Source: Dolomedes plantarius
Taxonomy: Eukaryota > Arthropoda > Arachnida > Araneae > Dolomedidae
DNA length: 64,000 bases
Direction of reading: 5' to 3'
Assembly: GCA_907164885.2 (NCBI GenBank)
Contig: OU015495.1
Location: forward strand, 101,859,659 to 101,923,658
Under the pieces are notes generated by a model. The model did no database searches. It saw only the letters and a program-made list of their open reading frames with translations, and was not told the DNA's origin. Shown here piece after piece: positions 1 to 13,076 of this stretch (position 1 is its first letter; the number at the start of each line of letters is the position of its first letter). A program made the position numbers and the translations under genes.

Positions 1-786
1 CCATCATATTGCGAATGTATGAGTCATCATTCACAATGTGATGACACAAACAATCATGATACTGCGGATGAATTACCTTTTACGACGATGATAGTTTACA
101 GACCGCAAATTGTTATCAATAAATCTCATTCATTACTATATAAACCATATCCTTTTACAGATATTAAAAAAATTCTTGATTTATAATGCTCCTTAGACAA
201 TCTGAAAGTAATTCCCATTTTATATAAAATCCTTTCTTGCATAATATTTTTTAAATTTTGGAAAGCACAGACTTAACTACTATATTGTAAGGATACCACT
301 AGACTAATTACATATATTTATGTTATTAAAAGCAAGTTTGAGACAAGGACAGAAATGGAACGAACTCTTTGAGTATTTCCTGTGGATACAACTGAACTAT
401 AATGCCATGTCACTTATCAACTTCACATTCTTCTCCTTTAAAAAAAAATCCCAAACCTTGTTTGGAAATTCCTGATTATCCTTTGCCCATGCCGTTCCCC
501 ATCTTTCACAAGAATTCATTTATATTCCCCCCTGTCAAGCAATGGACTTAGTTGTGTGGGGAACGAATCTGGAGATATCTATCATGAATCTGGAGATAAA
601 TTAAAACAAATCAGATAGCTCAATGAATATCGGCTGGGTTATCTCATTCTCGCAAATATTCTTCATTAAACAAAATTCTAAGACCAGGATATTTTTTTGA
701 ACATTTTGGCCTTCTACTTCCCAAATGAATGACAGAATGTTATCGTGTCCCTCTAACTGCTGCCATAGTGGAATGAACTATGCGCG
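1..786. other. AT-rich stretch without a recognised gene
   Basis: No open frame with family similarity and no terminal or tandem repeat structure is visible here. The sequence looks unique and AT-rich, with short homopolymer runs only. Confidence 0.5.
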
Positions 787-1041
787 TTAAAACCCTTTGA
801 GGGGCACCGTTTGCACAGTGCAAACGACTAAATCTAGTCTTTATTTTCACTTGCATTCAATGTATTCCAGTTAAATGAGCAGAAAAATGGTTAGTATTGC
901 CATCTATTATCAGTTTAAAGAAGTAAAAACATTTTGCAATATTTAATTGGAAAAAAATTTCAAGATTCTTTAGGTTAAAAAAAATCGGGGATAAATCTCA
1001 ACCGTGAAAACGGGGGAGGTTGTCGCCCCTGAAAGGGTTAA
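787..1041. mobile_element. TTAA-flanked MITE (piggyBac/Kolobok-like ends)
   Basis: A 255-bp element bounded by TTAA on both sides. The left end reads TTAA, then AACCCTTTGAGGGGC; the right end reads GCCCCTGAAAGGG, then TTAA, so the termini are inverted repeats of about 13 bp with two extra A bases on the left. A small palindrome, GTTTGCAC-A-GTGCAAAC, lies just inside the left end. It has no coding capacity. TTAA target duplications are known for piggyBac and Kolobok elements; which of these mobilised it cannot be settled from 255 bp. Confidence 0.7.
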
Positions 1042-1076
1042 AGTCGCAACAACTCTTTTTTTTTTGTTATTTCTAA

Positions 1077-1409
1077 TATTCCCTGGACAGAATTCATTCC
1101 AGACCAGGTCCCTAAAGGCTATCGGGCTGAGGGTTGCTGTTCCGATTTATAATGGCACCACAAGGGTTGTATTCCGATTTAGCCAGGTGCCACCTCAGTT
1201 TTGACCGAGGAACAGCAGGTGCGGCATCTGGGGGTACAGAACCTCTCCCACCCTCTATGACCCCGTAGAAGGATTTTCCGGTCTACTGATTAAGCATGCA
1301 TTTATCCGGCCTAGACACGGAAGTATTTAATGGCGCTTGTCAGGATTCGATCCGAGCACACTCATCATCGAAAGCCGACGCAGTACCATTAGGCTACTTC
1401 AAGCCCAAA
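1077..1409 (-). mobile_element. tRNA-derived SINE, family A, reverse orientation
   Basis: Read on the minus strand from 1409, this has a tRNA-like head with an A-box-like TAGCCTAATGGTAC and a B-box-like GGATCGAATCC, followed by a body of about 250 bp. The body (CCATTAAATAC, then GAGGGTGGGAGA, then CTCGGTCAAA, then ACCCTTGTGGTGC) aligns by eye with the SINE at 52781-53094, which supports one dispersed family. The pol III boxes are internal, as expected for a SINE. It sits next to the TTAA MITE, probably by chance. Confidence 0.75.
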
Positions 1410-2247
1410 ACTATTTTTTTACCACTCAGTTAATGTATATGGCAACAACTTCACTTTCACTTCAGGGAACCCACATTTTATGGAAGATAGTGAAAATTTA
1501 AAGAATAATTTAAACAGAAAAACATTTTTCAAGTACTAAAACGTTTCCATGTGACTACGTTAAAGCTTTCTTTAAAAAATAATTTGTAAAAATATTTGTC
1601 CTGGTACTTTAAATTAGAGGAGTAATATTTACAGTCTACAGAATGAAAGATAAAGAAAAAAAAATAAGATTTGTTACATCCTTCGTGTGTTATATCTTTT
1701 AGTCAACCGTAACTTTTAGTTTAATTTATTTTTGTCTTATTTCCTTGATAGTCCGTGATTAATTGTTATAAAGAAAAAAAATCGTTAACTTTATACTTTC
1801 GACCTAAGACCAAAATGTCGAATATTTGTAGCTCATGTCGTGATACATCTTACAAGACTGCGAAAATTTTCAAAATAACTTACACATTGAGGACAAAAAA
1901 GACATCAATACTTTTTTACATGTATAAATTTTTTTCAATGCATAATGTGAATTATAGCTTATTCATTAAACTTTACTGAATATAGTAATTAAAGCGTACC
2001 GTATTTAATTAAGTTACGTATTATAATGTAATATTTAGTTCTTAACTTAAGTTAATGAGTCTCCATGGAATAAAGAATACAGAGCAAGATAGTGTAAATT
2101 CGGTAGTCATTTCTCAGTTCTGTGTAACCATATCTTAATTTCAGTTCCCTCGTAGCAGCAAAACAAATTAGTAAGTGAGACAGAGAAATTTTGACATATT
2201 TTATTTGAGCACAGGTAAAAGTTTATTTGCGACCAAAATAAAGGATA
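1410..2247. other. AT-rich stretch without a recognised gene
   Basis: No coding similarity and no repeat boundaries are visible. The short open frames here have AT-rich, low-complexity translations. Confidence 0.5.
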
Positions 2248-2840
2248 CAGCTTGTAACCTAGGGATACCAAAAGCTACATGTACACGAGCCCAAACTTGA
2301 CACAAAAGTTTAAACAATGTCTTACGGATTTTCTTTACCCAGGCTTAATTAAATACTTAACCCTCTCCTGTGTTTATCCAGATTCTTGCATAGCCACAGT
2401 GATGTCATTCGTGAATGCTGGAACTGGCTCTAGAGACATAACTGTTCAAGTTTTGAGTAATGTAAAATAAAGATTGTTACGTATGCCCATCATTCTGTTA
2501 CTCACATTATCAGTGTTACCGGGAAAGAATAAAAACAAAATAATTGAAACCGAACTGTTTATTGAGGAATTCAGTATAACTGACTTACATTTGCAGCTGA
2601 AGAAAGAATTACGATTTGTAATTTTATGCCGAACTTGTAACTCAGGGATACCAAAAGAGATAAATGTACACTAGTGAAAGCTCACCACAAATGCTCTAAT
2701 ACTATGTTGGAAATTTCTCACCCGGTCTTGCTTAATCATAATTCATTCTCCTGTTTTTATCTAATTACTTTCTCAAAGGTGTTAATGTCACTCGTATCTG
2801 CTGTCACCGCCCCGAAAAATCTTTGCTAAAAATCTTTGTC
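2248..2840 (+). repeat. Diverged tandem duplication, about 380-bp period
   Basis: The block starting near 2250 (CTTGTAACCTAGGGATACCA) is echoed near 2635 (CTTGTAACTCAGGGATACCA). Similarity continues patchily through a TCTCCTGTNTTTATC stretch and a GTNATGTCAxTCGT stretch. The copies are old. Two short open frames inside (2279-2470 and 2474-2674) do not share a conserved translation and are not called as genes. Confidence 0.5.
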
Positions 2841-3187
2841 AAGTTAAACAGAGTAAATTTTATTCCAAATAATTCAAGGTGATGGCAAAAGTCATGGCTA
2901 AAACAAGCAACTTATTAAAACTCCTCTTGAGTAAACTTAATTTTACAATCAAAATAAGAATAACATCTCTTAACCTTTTTTTATTTCCAATGGCGGGTGA
3001 CAAGACTAAATATATAAAAATAAAAACAAGAACAAACAAATAAAAGCGAACTAAAATGTCCGTGAACCCAAAAGTCTCCCAGCTATCCAATATCTCTTCC
3101 ACAATGGAGCCGAAGGTAGAGCGGACACGAAAGTATATGGGTAAAATCCATGTCCTTTCGTCTATTACAGAGCTTGTAAAGGGGTTC
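2841..3187. other. Stretch without a recognised gene
   Basis: Contains an 80-codon minus-strand open frame (2860-3102) with a hydrophobic translation but no recognisable family. I see no other structure. Confidence 0.4.
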
Positions 3188-3757
3188 TTAAACGATATTT
3201 ATATGGCATAGATGTTTCAATAGGCAATCATGGCCCGTCACTAGTCGAAACAAGGAGACTGCTTTCTGCCTTGACCATTCAGGGACTTCAGCAATTTTGC
3301 TCCACCATATCTTATTTGAACTCCTCGACAACCGTTCTTGTGAGAGGGAGTTCCTAAAAGTCTCTCTAACAAGCAACTTAGCGAGTTGTGCGAGTTGTAT
3401 CTCACTATCGGAAGTTTGTAGTACAGATGCACCCTTTTTTGCCAGGGCGTCGGCCAGCTCGTTGACCCGGATGCCGCAGTGTCCTGGTATCCACTGCAGG
3501 ACAATCTCCCTACCGTTATTGTGTAGTTATTCCAATAGTTATTGGCACCTATATGCTTCAGATAACCAGGGGACATCACAGGAGGCTATAGCTTCAAGAG
3601 CTGCCCTAGAGTCGCTAAAGATGACAACCTTATAGAAATTATTCATCAGGCATAAAAGTTGGTCCAGAGCAATACAAATTGCTACAATCTCCCCATCTAA
3701 GGCGGTTTTAAGTGCCCCTACAGGTATCACAATATCAATGTACATGCAGAGGTCCAT
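3188..3757 (-). pseudogene. LINE (non-LTR retrotransposon) RNase H domain remnant
   Basis: Three minus-strand frames in succession give a recognisable RNase H core. The first (3757-3539) contains ALDGEIVAICIAL and FSDSRAALEAI, the second (near 3519-3425) contains WIPGHCGI, NELADALAKKG, and the third continues downstream with RLVTGHDCLLKHL. Acidic residues typical of the RNase H fold are visible in GEI and FSDSRAA, and the NELADALAKKG segment holds the last conserved acidic position. The WIPGHxGIxxNExAD pattern is typical of the C-terminal RNase H of I/Jockey-clade elements. At least two frameshifts break it, and no reverse transcriptase is attached. It is a 5'-truncated fossil. Confidence 0.85.
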
Positions 3758-5004
3758 CGTGATCTTTTTTTCATTTTATGCTCTTAACCTAAGAATAACG
3801 AACACTAGTAACAAACACTATGAAGGTTCAAACCCTATCTCTAATCTAAAAGGCAGTTTTATTCCCTAATTCTTTCTAAATTATTCCCAGATTCTTTCCG
3901 ATGAATCCTCTGCTTTATTTTCGTTGGTGACACTTGACTCAACTGTCCTCGGCTTGGAAAAACCACTTCCCGGGAACAGGTGCACCGAAATGTTCGATAT
4001 ATCCGTGTTTGCTGATCTTCCATTGAATGGAAAAATTCGTTTTATCTGGAGCCCATGTTCCAAAGTAATTTGTCACAACTCTTAAATTTTGCATACAATA
4101 GTTTCCTTCTTTCTAACACGGTAAATAGCCATACGAGGAAATTGCGAAAGATTTGCACAAGAATTGGTATGGGAAAGGGAACTATAAAGGAAACCAAGAG
4201 GACAGTCAGTAATAAAATGCATTACTTCACAACACTAAAATACCACTCCTATATAATAAATGTTTAAACATTGAAATTCGATACTCTCAGATGAATTATA
4301 TGGTTGGATAAAATTAATGTATAAACAATACGCTCGGAAAATATATGCAATAGGAAAAAAAATTAATGTTCAAGCAATAAATTCACATACTCTCGGATAA
4401 AATAGAAGCTTGGATAACATTAATGCATAAGCTCAGTCATGCTGGCATTTTTAGTTTGAAAAATAAGGAAACTTCGAGCAATGCTTTTCACGTGATTTAT
4501 TCATAAACTCATAAGTCACAGCATAAGACTTGAAAGCTGCGTTATTTGACAATGACTGACTTTTGAACCCCGAGCAGAAATGACGATCACGCCGAAAGAA
4601 TCACAATCGCAGACAACACAATCTATGGCTTTTCGACTACATGCACAAATGATCAATACCAAAGGAGTTCCTCGTATTACGAGATTCCGGAATTTTTCAT
4701 CCTGTAATTGACAGACAAAGACAGAATTTCATCCCAATCGCGGTGGACTCGCCGGTCATAATTGGTATCGCGTCACGAAAACACAGAACACTAAAATAAA
4801 ATTTTTGAAGGATAATGACAGTGATAATCTGCGGCGTCACGCGAGAAGGGCTGATTGCATGTTAGGAGAGAGCCCCGAATGTTCTTCTGGTTGCCGTGTT
4901 GCGTGTGGCCTGGACAGATGACCGGAGCTTGTTGATTCCTACGCATGTGGCCGCCTCGATTCTATAAGGTGGTTGTACCGCATCAAATCAGAAATTTTCA
5001 CATG
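3758..5004. other. Stretch without a gene; moderately GC-richer part at 4560-4990
   Basis: No gene is recognised. The 4560-4990 portion is less AT-rich and contains several CpG dinucleotides, unlike its surroundings. It has no open frame of interest and no visible terminal repeats. It could be an unidentified repeat or a non-coding conserved element. Confidence 0.4.
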
Positions 5005-5463
5005 CGTTTGAAATACTTAACTTTTTGACAAAATATTAGTTTTCGAGGGCATTGTTTTTAAACGTATAAAATGCTTTAACTTACTTCTAAAAACAGTATT
5101 ATTTAATAATAGATTAATTATTCGTCAATACATCATTGCTTCTAAAAGAAAACTAGTTTTTTATTAATAAATTTAACAGCATGTGAATTAAGGTCAATGG
5201 TCAGTGTACAATGAATTACATTATCTCTCTAAAATACATATAATGTTTTGATACTTGTATTAAATATTTTGAATATTAAACTTGTATTATTTTTAAATGT
5301 ATTGAAGTAAAATTTACTAAATTATTGATAGAATTATCAATAAAATTCTGCCAAAAACAACCACGAGAAAGATTTTTATTTTGACTACAGGCAAGGTAGA
5401 AACGTTAATAAAACGATGCTCTCGAAAACTAATATTTTGTCAAAAAGTTAAGTATTTCAAACG
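5005..5463 (+). mobile_element. Terminal-inverted-repeat unit, about 459 bp
   Basis: The unit begins CGTTTGAAATACTTAAC and ends GTTAAGTATTTCAAACG. The inverted ends extend to about 52 bp and include TTGACAAAATATTAGTTTTC and its complement. No transposase is encoded. It looks like a MITE, but the right end runs straight into inverted relatives of the same sequence (5464-6650), so no clean target duplication can be read. Confidence 0.65.
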
Positions 5464-6650
5464 TTTTTTCCCCACCTGTAGTCTAACTGAAATTCTTTCT
5501 CGTGGTTTTTAATGGTAGAATTTTGTTGATAATTCTATCAATAATTTGGTAAGTTTTACTTCCATACATTTTAAAAATAATAAAAGTTTAATATTCAAAA
5601 TATTTAATGCAAATATCAAAACATTATATGTACAAGAGAGAGATATTGAAATTCGCTGTACTCTAACCATTGCCCTTAATTAACATGCTGTTAAATTTAT
5701 TAATAAAAACTAGTTTTCATTTACAAGCATTTAAAAATTTATTAATGAATAAGTAATCTATAATTAATTAACACTGTTTGCTGGAGTAGCTTAAAGCATT
5801 TCACATGCGTTTGAAATGCTTAACATTTTTGACAAAATAATAGTTTTCGAGAGCATTGTTTTTTAACATTTTCACCTTGCCTGTAGTCAAATTAAAATTC
5901 TTTATCATGGTTTTGTTGCTAGAATTTCGTTGATAATTCTATCAATAATTTGTTAAACTTTACTTCAATACATTTTAAAATAATAAATATTTAATATTCA
6001 AAATATTGAATGCAAATATCAAAACATTATATGTATAAGAGAGAGATCATGTAATTCGTTGTACACTAACCATTGTCCTTAATTTCCATGATGTTAAATT
6101 TATTAATAAAAACTAATTTTCATTTTCAAGCAATGAAATATTGATTAATAAGTTATCTATAATTAAATAACACTGTTTGTTGAGAAAGTTAAAAGATTTC
6201 ACTTGCGTTTGAAATACTTAACTATTTGACAAAATATTAGTTTTTGAGAGTATTGTTTTTTAACGTTTTTACCTCGCCTGTAGTCAAAATGATATTCTTT
6301 CTCGTGGATTTTTTTTCGCAGAATTTTATTCATAATTCTATCAATAATTTAGCGAATTTTACTTCAGTACATTTAAAAATAATACAAGTTTAATATTCAA
6401 AATATTTAATACGAGTATCAAAACATTTATACATATAATGTTTTGAGAGAGATAATGTAATCATGATGAGAGAGATAATGTAATTCGTTTCACACTAACC
6501 ATTGCCCTTAATTCACATGCTGTTAAATTTATTAATAAAAAACTAGTTTTCATTTACAAGCAATGAAGTAGTGATGAATAATCAATCTATAATTAAATAA
6601 CACTGTTTTTTGAAGTAAGTTAAAACATTTTATACGTTTGAAACTACATA
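5464..6650 (-). repeat. Tandem array, three units of about 400 bp, inverted relative to the 5005 unit
   Basis: The landmark CCTGTAGTC recurs near 5474, 5880 and 6276. GCGTTTGAAAT recurs near 5804 and 6204, with a decayed copy near 6626, giving a period of about 400 bp. Each unit is the reverse complement of most of 5005-5463, including its AATTCTATCAATAATTTG, AAAACATTATATGTA and CATGCTGTTAAATTTATTAA segments. The units differ by small indels. This is a head-to-head arrangement: one unit facing a run of three. Confidence 0.8.
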
Positions 6651-9600
6651 ATTTTGGTTAACAAAAGAAATGAAACATTTTCTAGTGTAATTTCTAAAGA
6701 ATGCGGTGGGGAAATGGCTATTGTATTTTATATTGACTTATCACTATTCAATGCCTGAATTATTTGGGAAATTCTTTAAAACATTTTTGTCTGGAAAAAT
6801 AAGGCACGAAATACGGTTAACATTCATATAGTTAAAATAAGGAATCTTTTTCAAAGAAGAATGCAACAGCTTCTTCAATCAACATGTTTCAAATCTTTTT
6901 TCGTTAAAATTTACTGCAACTTCGAACAATATGTTCTCCTCGGGTCGCTAGAGTGAAGTCATAATTTATTGTCTTCTGCGTACTTTGGCGCCAGGAACTT
7001 TTTTTTAACTCTCGTCTTAAAAAATGAACCGATCAGAGAAAAAAGATTTTAACGGCATGAAAGTTTCGAAAAAATCAGAAGTAGGTCAACAATGTTTTTC
7101 TGTTGACATGGATAAAAATAATTTACATTATTTTACTTTTGTGTTAGCGTTATACATTTTTAAATTTCTTTCATTTTACACTTTGGGGGCAGAGCTGTGG
7201 AGTGTTAAGAAGGGGTACAGAAATTGATTTTCTGTTAAAAATGATTTCCAGGCCGAAGTATTTGCTGAATTTCGGAATGCATTGAAAAAGTTTGAGGAAT
7301 TTGGCGAAAAATTGAGATTATAGGATAGTCTCTTTATGTTTAAGGAAGCATAAATCTATGAAAAAATTGATTTAAACTTTCATTCTTCTAACTAACGTGT
7401 GTCCAATATTTTAAAAAAATAATTTACTATTAATTACCAAACAAGCTCCATTAAAAATATACCATGTTTTAATTATTTAGACACTAAGAAGCTTTCTTCA
7501 TTAGTTAGTCATAAGTTCTGCGTATGGATCAAGACACTTGAGTATGGATCAAGGAATTTCTCTCTCAGTCCCCATTTAGAGACAGTGAAAATGATGGAAG
7601 ATATGTCATCCGCCTTGCCTCGAACTCAAAATGAAATTCTACGTTATAAATAATCTTAAGAATTGATGGTAGACTTAACAAGAATGAAATATAACAGAAA
7701 AGTAGATTATTTTATTAATATATATTGTTTATCAAGATTTAAATTACCTAACTAAAAATGTTATTTTTTTCCTTTTTATGATTATCAGTCATGCGAAATT
7801 AGGCATTAATTTACAATCGACTTTAAAATGCTGTCTGAGAAATCAATAAATCATAACCATCTCTAACAGTTAGTAGGCCATCGTTTTGTCGAAAATATAA
7901 CAGTTTCCTTCATACCATTATATTTAAAAGATATATATGGCAAGATCTAAAATATTACAGCCTTCATTTTATATATGGAAGATATCTGTAAATCAAATCC
8001 AACTGGAAATAATGACTGAACTAGTAATTTTTTGCGTGTACAATTCTTGACTTAACTGCTTCCTTAATTGCTTTTGTTAGAGGTCACCTCTTTGTACAAC
8101 AAACAGAATAACTCTCGAATGGTTATTTTAACTACAGTATCGGTTATATGAGACAAACGATCGTAATATAAACTCCAAAACAACCCTCAACTGCTTTATA
8201 GTTAAAATCGATGAAACTTCGAAGTCAAACGTTGTGTTTTATTATCCTGTGTAAGACTATACTGATGTAAAGGAACTTAATTGTATTGGAAGACCACGCA
8301 TGTGTTTGGAGCAAAACCTCACATGGTGGTATGTACACTATCAGAAAGTAAATAGTGACAATAGTTAGCATATTCAGATTGTTCCATCTGCTCCAAGTAC
8401 GACATCCAGGAAAATACACTATCTGGATGCAGTTAACAATGGTAGTTCGCACTGTGAGATTCTTTACATGCTCTTACTACAAAATCGCGGTGCATACACT
8501 ATCAGCAGCAGTTTGCAACAGAATTTCTTCCAGGTAAACATTGGACACACGGTGCAGCCGATACTACTGTCTGCAGTTTTAATACCAAGCAAGATGCACA
8601 GCCTAATGTTCCTACCTCCCTATCCATACATCACCATGAACAGAGAGTAATGAAAATAGCATACCCTTTCCCAATCATATGCCATTGAACTACTGCAGAT
8701 AGCATGGTAGTAGACGGAGGTTCTTTAACTGTAATGCATTTATCACTTCGAGGTTTTATATGCTCATAACTCTTTCGACAGGCACCTAGAAAAATCTAGT
8801 AGAAACATCTAGAATGGCCAAGAAAGCAAACGGACGCCAGAATCAAACTAATTTTCCTGTACTTAAGAAATGTAGGAATTTATATGAAATTTACTTTTTT
8901 CTTTTCTTCATTTGTGTGGTTTACTACGTAAGTAAAATACAGCTTTAAATATTTTAATCAATAAATGATATATAAATGTTATCTAAAACGTTTTGTCTCT
9001 TAGTAAATGCAAAACGTTTCCAATTATAGCAGTAACTGTTTTATTCATAACGCTTTCAAATTAGGAAAAACAATAAAATCATAAAGGAAAATCATTAAAA
9101 AATGAAATCCTTAAAAGCAAGCATAAAGAATGGGGAACTATTTTGACCTAAGGAACTAACAATAAACCAATTTTTTGTCTATAAAAGGCATATTATCTAC
9201 TAAATCTTTAAAGCTTTTTAAGCGTGAAATATTTCAATCATGTTTGAGATTATTTTAACTGTCTATTTAAGAGCAAATCTAAATGAAAAAAAATGTGTAC
9301 GTAAATGAAAATTAGACTTAAATGACCCCTTTGTTGTGGCATGTCTGCAATGCAGGAAAAAATGGAACATTAAAAAATACTATTTATCGGATTAAAATAA
9401 AAATGTTCAGTGAATATTGCATTAAATACAAAAAAAAAATGTAAAAAAAACTACATTTTAAATTGTATGTTTTTATGATCAGGAAAACAAACATGAAACT
9501 ATAGCATCAATTTCATGAAAATTGATAACTGTCTGAATCACCGTGGCATTTTCTAAATAGAAAAATTATACAATATACATAAATTTTATTCCTATGTTTT

Positions 9601-11562
9601 TAATTTTTTTGCTCTCTCTTCCTAAATATTTATATCATATAGAATGTCAAATACCGTTGAATGGGTTAAAATAAAATTTTCTGTCCAAAAACCCTATTCA
9701 AATTTGTCTAAAGAGGATTAGAGATCATGACATACAATCATTCACTGTCATCTAATGGGAGGTAATATATGATTTTCAATGTTCGCTGGCGCCATGTTTG
9801 TGTTTCTAAATACATACAGATTTCTGTTAGCTAGGACGGACTTTTCGAGGAAAGTGAAATCAAATTACTCTAGATTTAACAGCATTGCAAATAATATGTT
9901 GAAGAATTTCATGATAAGATTAAACTTTGGTAAAAAAATGCATGTTTATCTCAAAAGGCATTTCCTCCATGATAATAAAGAAGGATTCATAGAAAAAGAG
10001 ACAAAGTATTTGCAAGTCATATGCATGCGTAAACCTTTGTCAGAATGGTCTGAAAAATATTGAAATGTTTTATTTTCAATATCGTCAAAAAACAATATTT
10101 CCATTACGTTCATATCTAACTATTTGGTCATTTGAAAGCAGCAATCAATGTATGTTAATCTTTACTTGTCTAGAGAGATAGTTCAATTGGAATAGTAATC
10201 TGGATTTAATAAAAAGAGAGCCTTTTTCTTTTCATGGTGACTAATGCGAGAGATTCTATGAAAAAAATTGCTCAGAAAAATTTCCTTTTTTTATTGACAC
10301 ATTTTACAAGATTTTTCCCCTTTAAATGTGTTTATATGCTTAAGTATTTATATATCAATAAAACTCCTTGAACAATTTAAAATTTTGTGTTATATTACTC
10401 ATCCTTTAATTTCTAATTCTTTGAATTTCTCGCAAGGTAGTTATTTCAAACATAGGAATTTATAATTATGGGGATATTTTCCCAAAAGTACAAATACTTG
10501 ATTTTAACATAATGACAGTTTTTTTGTGTGCATCTGTACATGCATCTTATTGAATTTAATATTGTAAAATCAACGCTTCATCTATCTGCTACACTTTAAA
10601 TACATACTTTAGGAACTTGAAATGCGTAGATAATAAATCTTCTCTTTGGAAATTAGTTAGTTTTAAAGTAATTTTAAGAGGAACTTCTTTTATTTATATT
10701 TGGAAAATATTTCTGTCTTAGCACCCAATTAGATAATTAGTTGCATTTTTCGGGTTTTAGCTGAGCAAATAAAATCGAAGTTTTTAAACAAAACTATTAA
10801 TTAAATTCTCGACATATTTGTGTAGTATTAAAGAACTCTATTTACAACTAGAGTATCATTATGACTGACAAAACTCGTAGACATGTTGTGTATATGAAGA
10901 TAACAACATCAAAATAAATTTGTTATAATCTCTGACTAATGGTTATCTAAGCTAATCATTTGATCATTTAATTTAGAATCCAGGGTTTTAAGAAACTTCT
11001 TTATCGCAATCGTCTCTCACTATGTTAACCCTTTCGTTAGTCATTAAAAGCCGTATGTTCTCATATATTCATGGGATGTGTAATTCCCAACAGTATTTTC
11101 TGTCACAGCTAAAACACTGATGGGGAAAAGAAATTCCGGTTCAATATTGTGCTGCCATCCATATTTTCAAATATTTCTGAGAAATACTGAAATAGCCTCA
11201 CACAGCTAATTTTGTCTCGCACGTGCTTGTTACTGTATAGGTTTTGGCTTGAAAATTATTATTTTTTAAAAATTTAAATGTCAGTATGCTGACATTTAAA
11301 TTTCAGTGTGCTGTTTTGCTCTTTATACTTTACTTGTACATCAAAAATCTATACATGAGCTATAGAGACAAGTTGAAGAGTAATAATTAATAACAGCAAT
11401 ATATCAATCAGCTATTGGGCCTTAGGAAGACTACTTCCCACCTCCATATTCTTATGCATGCAATTTTTAAAAATTTTCTTTTTTTTTTAGTCTAACGCAG
11501 ATGCCTATGTCGTTAGAAATTCACCTTTTGTTATTCACCACTATTTTACTGCCTACTTTATT
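6651..11562. other. Long AT-rich stretch, no gene recognised
   Basis: Nearly 5 kb with no gene I can support. Segment 8270-8680 is less AT-rich and may be an unidentified repeat or conserved sequence. The 94-codon open frame at 9779-10063 has no recognisable motif. A perfect palindrome lies at 11270-11303 and is listed separately. Confidence 0.5.
11270..11303. repeat. Perfect palindrome, 15-bp arms, 4-nt loop
   Basis: AAATTTAAATGTCAG, loop TATG, then CTGACATTTAAATTT. It is too short for a typical pre-miRNA stem and the arms are AT-rich. It may be the relic of a small foldback insertion. Confidence 0.8.
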
Positions 11563-11706
11563 ATGGGAGCATCATATAGGTGAGCCAGCACTGCTGCCAA
11601 TGAAGGGGACGACACGAAAACGACCAAGCCTTATTCGGGATTTTAACCCAAGCCCACGGCGTGGCAGCTCAGATGGCTAACCCCTACACCATGTGGGTGG
11701 CATTAT
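11563..11706 (-). mobile_element. tRNA-derived SINE, family B, reverse orientation
   Basis: On the minus strand from 11706 there is a tRNA-like head with an A-box-like GTGTAGGGGTTAGC and a B-box-like GGTTAAAATCCC. It is followed by AATAAGGCTTGG, then GTCCCCT, GGCTCACCTA, and TAATAAAGTAG. The same order occurs on the plus strand at 32885-33045, which marks a dispersed family distinct from the one at 1077-1409. Confidence 0.7.
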
Positions 11707-13072
11707 TTTAGAAAATAAAAAGGTATCTTAAAACACACTGTCTTACTACTCAGAATCACTAAAAATCGCAAAGGCTCATGAAAGGACTAACAGCGGCCTT
11801 GGAAAATCTACCGAGGTTATAGAAAGGGTAACTAGTGCCTAAAAAGTGAATCTCAAAGTTGCAACTGAGTTATTTCAGGATAAAATAAAATCGTACCACA
11901 AACAGCTAATGAAAACTTTAATATTTTGGGGAGTTAGACATATAGAGGGTACCCCCTTGACCTTCCTCCAGAATACAAATGCCACCTTCTGGTTACTTCC
12001 AATATCTTCACCTGTGAAATCCACTTTCATCTGCTGTTTTCTGCCTCCTTTTATTTGTCTTGACCCAAATTGCTGCTTTCAAGTACCTGTTTGTCTCTCA
12101 CTTGTTTCATCTTCCTGGAATCAAGGAGAATGAAGCGTTGCGATAAAGCTTGCAAAAATGTCGTCAGGAAAAGAAAATTCATTAAACAAAGAACAAAGAA
12201 CTTAATACGTATTTTTGAATGCTACTTAAATTTTAGAATGAAAAACAAAGTATAACATACTGTTATTAATGACCTCGATAACAGTTAAAGTCAGAATTCT
12301 AATAAAGGTGTCTATTAACTGTTTTTAACCTATTAGGAAACATTATGATGGCGAAAAAAGAGTTAAAAAATAAAGCACATTGTTCCTTCAAAAATAAGGT
12401 TTTATATATATTAAACCCTTTTTGGTTTATACGGGTGAGTAACAAAATAGTAATTAAGGGGACAAATTAACTTAAACTTCCGTTATAAATTTCTCATTTT
12501 TAACTCTATATACAAACATGGAATAATTGAAATACTTTTTTACTACACTGAAGACACTTGGAATTCACAAATCAGTATTTTGTTTCAGAATAAACCCTTA
12601 TTTTCAATTTTTTTTTCTAAAAATGCGAGCATTTTTCAAAATATTCCATGTGCATTCTATACCATTTAAAAACCTTAAATTTATTAATATAAGTTTACCA
12701 TATGAATAAATACATAACTGTGCATTGAATTATTTTTGTATGGATCAGAGGCCCCAAATAAATTTTTTTAATCTGCCTCTTATATTTTTATGTTTTTGCA
12801 TTTTTTTACTTTATATCATGCTCTATAAATTAGGATAATATTTGTGGTTTCAAAGAATTATGCACAGTTTTGTGACAAACACTTCAATTGCCTATTCTGA
12901 GAAATTTGGATGAAACCAGATGGAAATTAATGCACATGGAACATTTTGAAAAATTTTGGCATCTTTGAAAAAAAAAATTAAAAAGGCCTCATTTCAGCCC
13001 CAAACTATTTATGTGTGAACCTAAGTGTCTTCCATGTAATAAATAACAATATTAGTTATTCGCATTTTGTAT
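11707..13072. other. AT-rich stretch without a recognised gene
   Basis: Two overlapping short frames at 11846-12133 and 12070-12255 have cysteine-rich patches but no recognisable family and low coding quality. I see no repeat boundaries. Confidence 0.45.
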
Positions 13073-13076
13073 GTAG

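Noticed and set aside
7545..7650. Possible BEL/Pao polyprotein fragment (frame SPFRDSENDGRYVIRLASNS)
   Set aside because: The DGRYVIRL string recalls a BEL/Pao linker, but it is only about 20 codons with no supporting domain nearby.
9779..10063. 94-codon frame starting MFAGAMFVF
   Set aside because: No recognisable motif, AT-driven composition, and no neighbouring exon signals.
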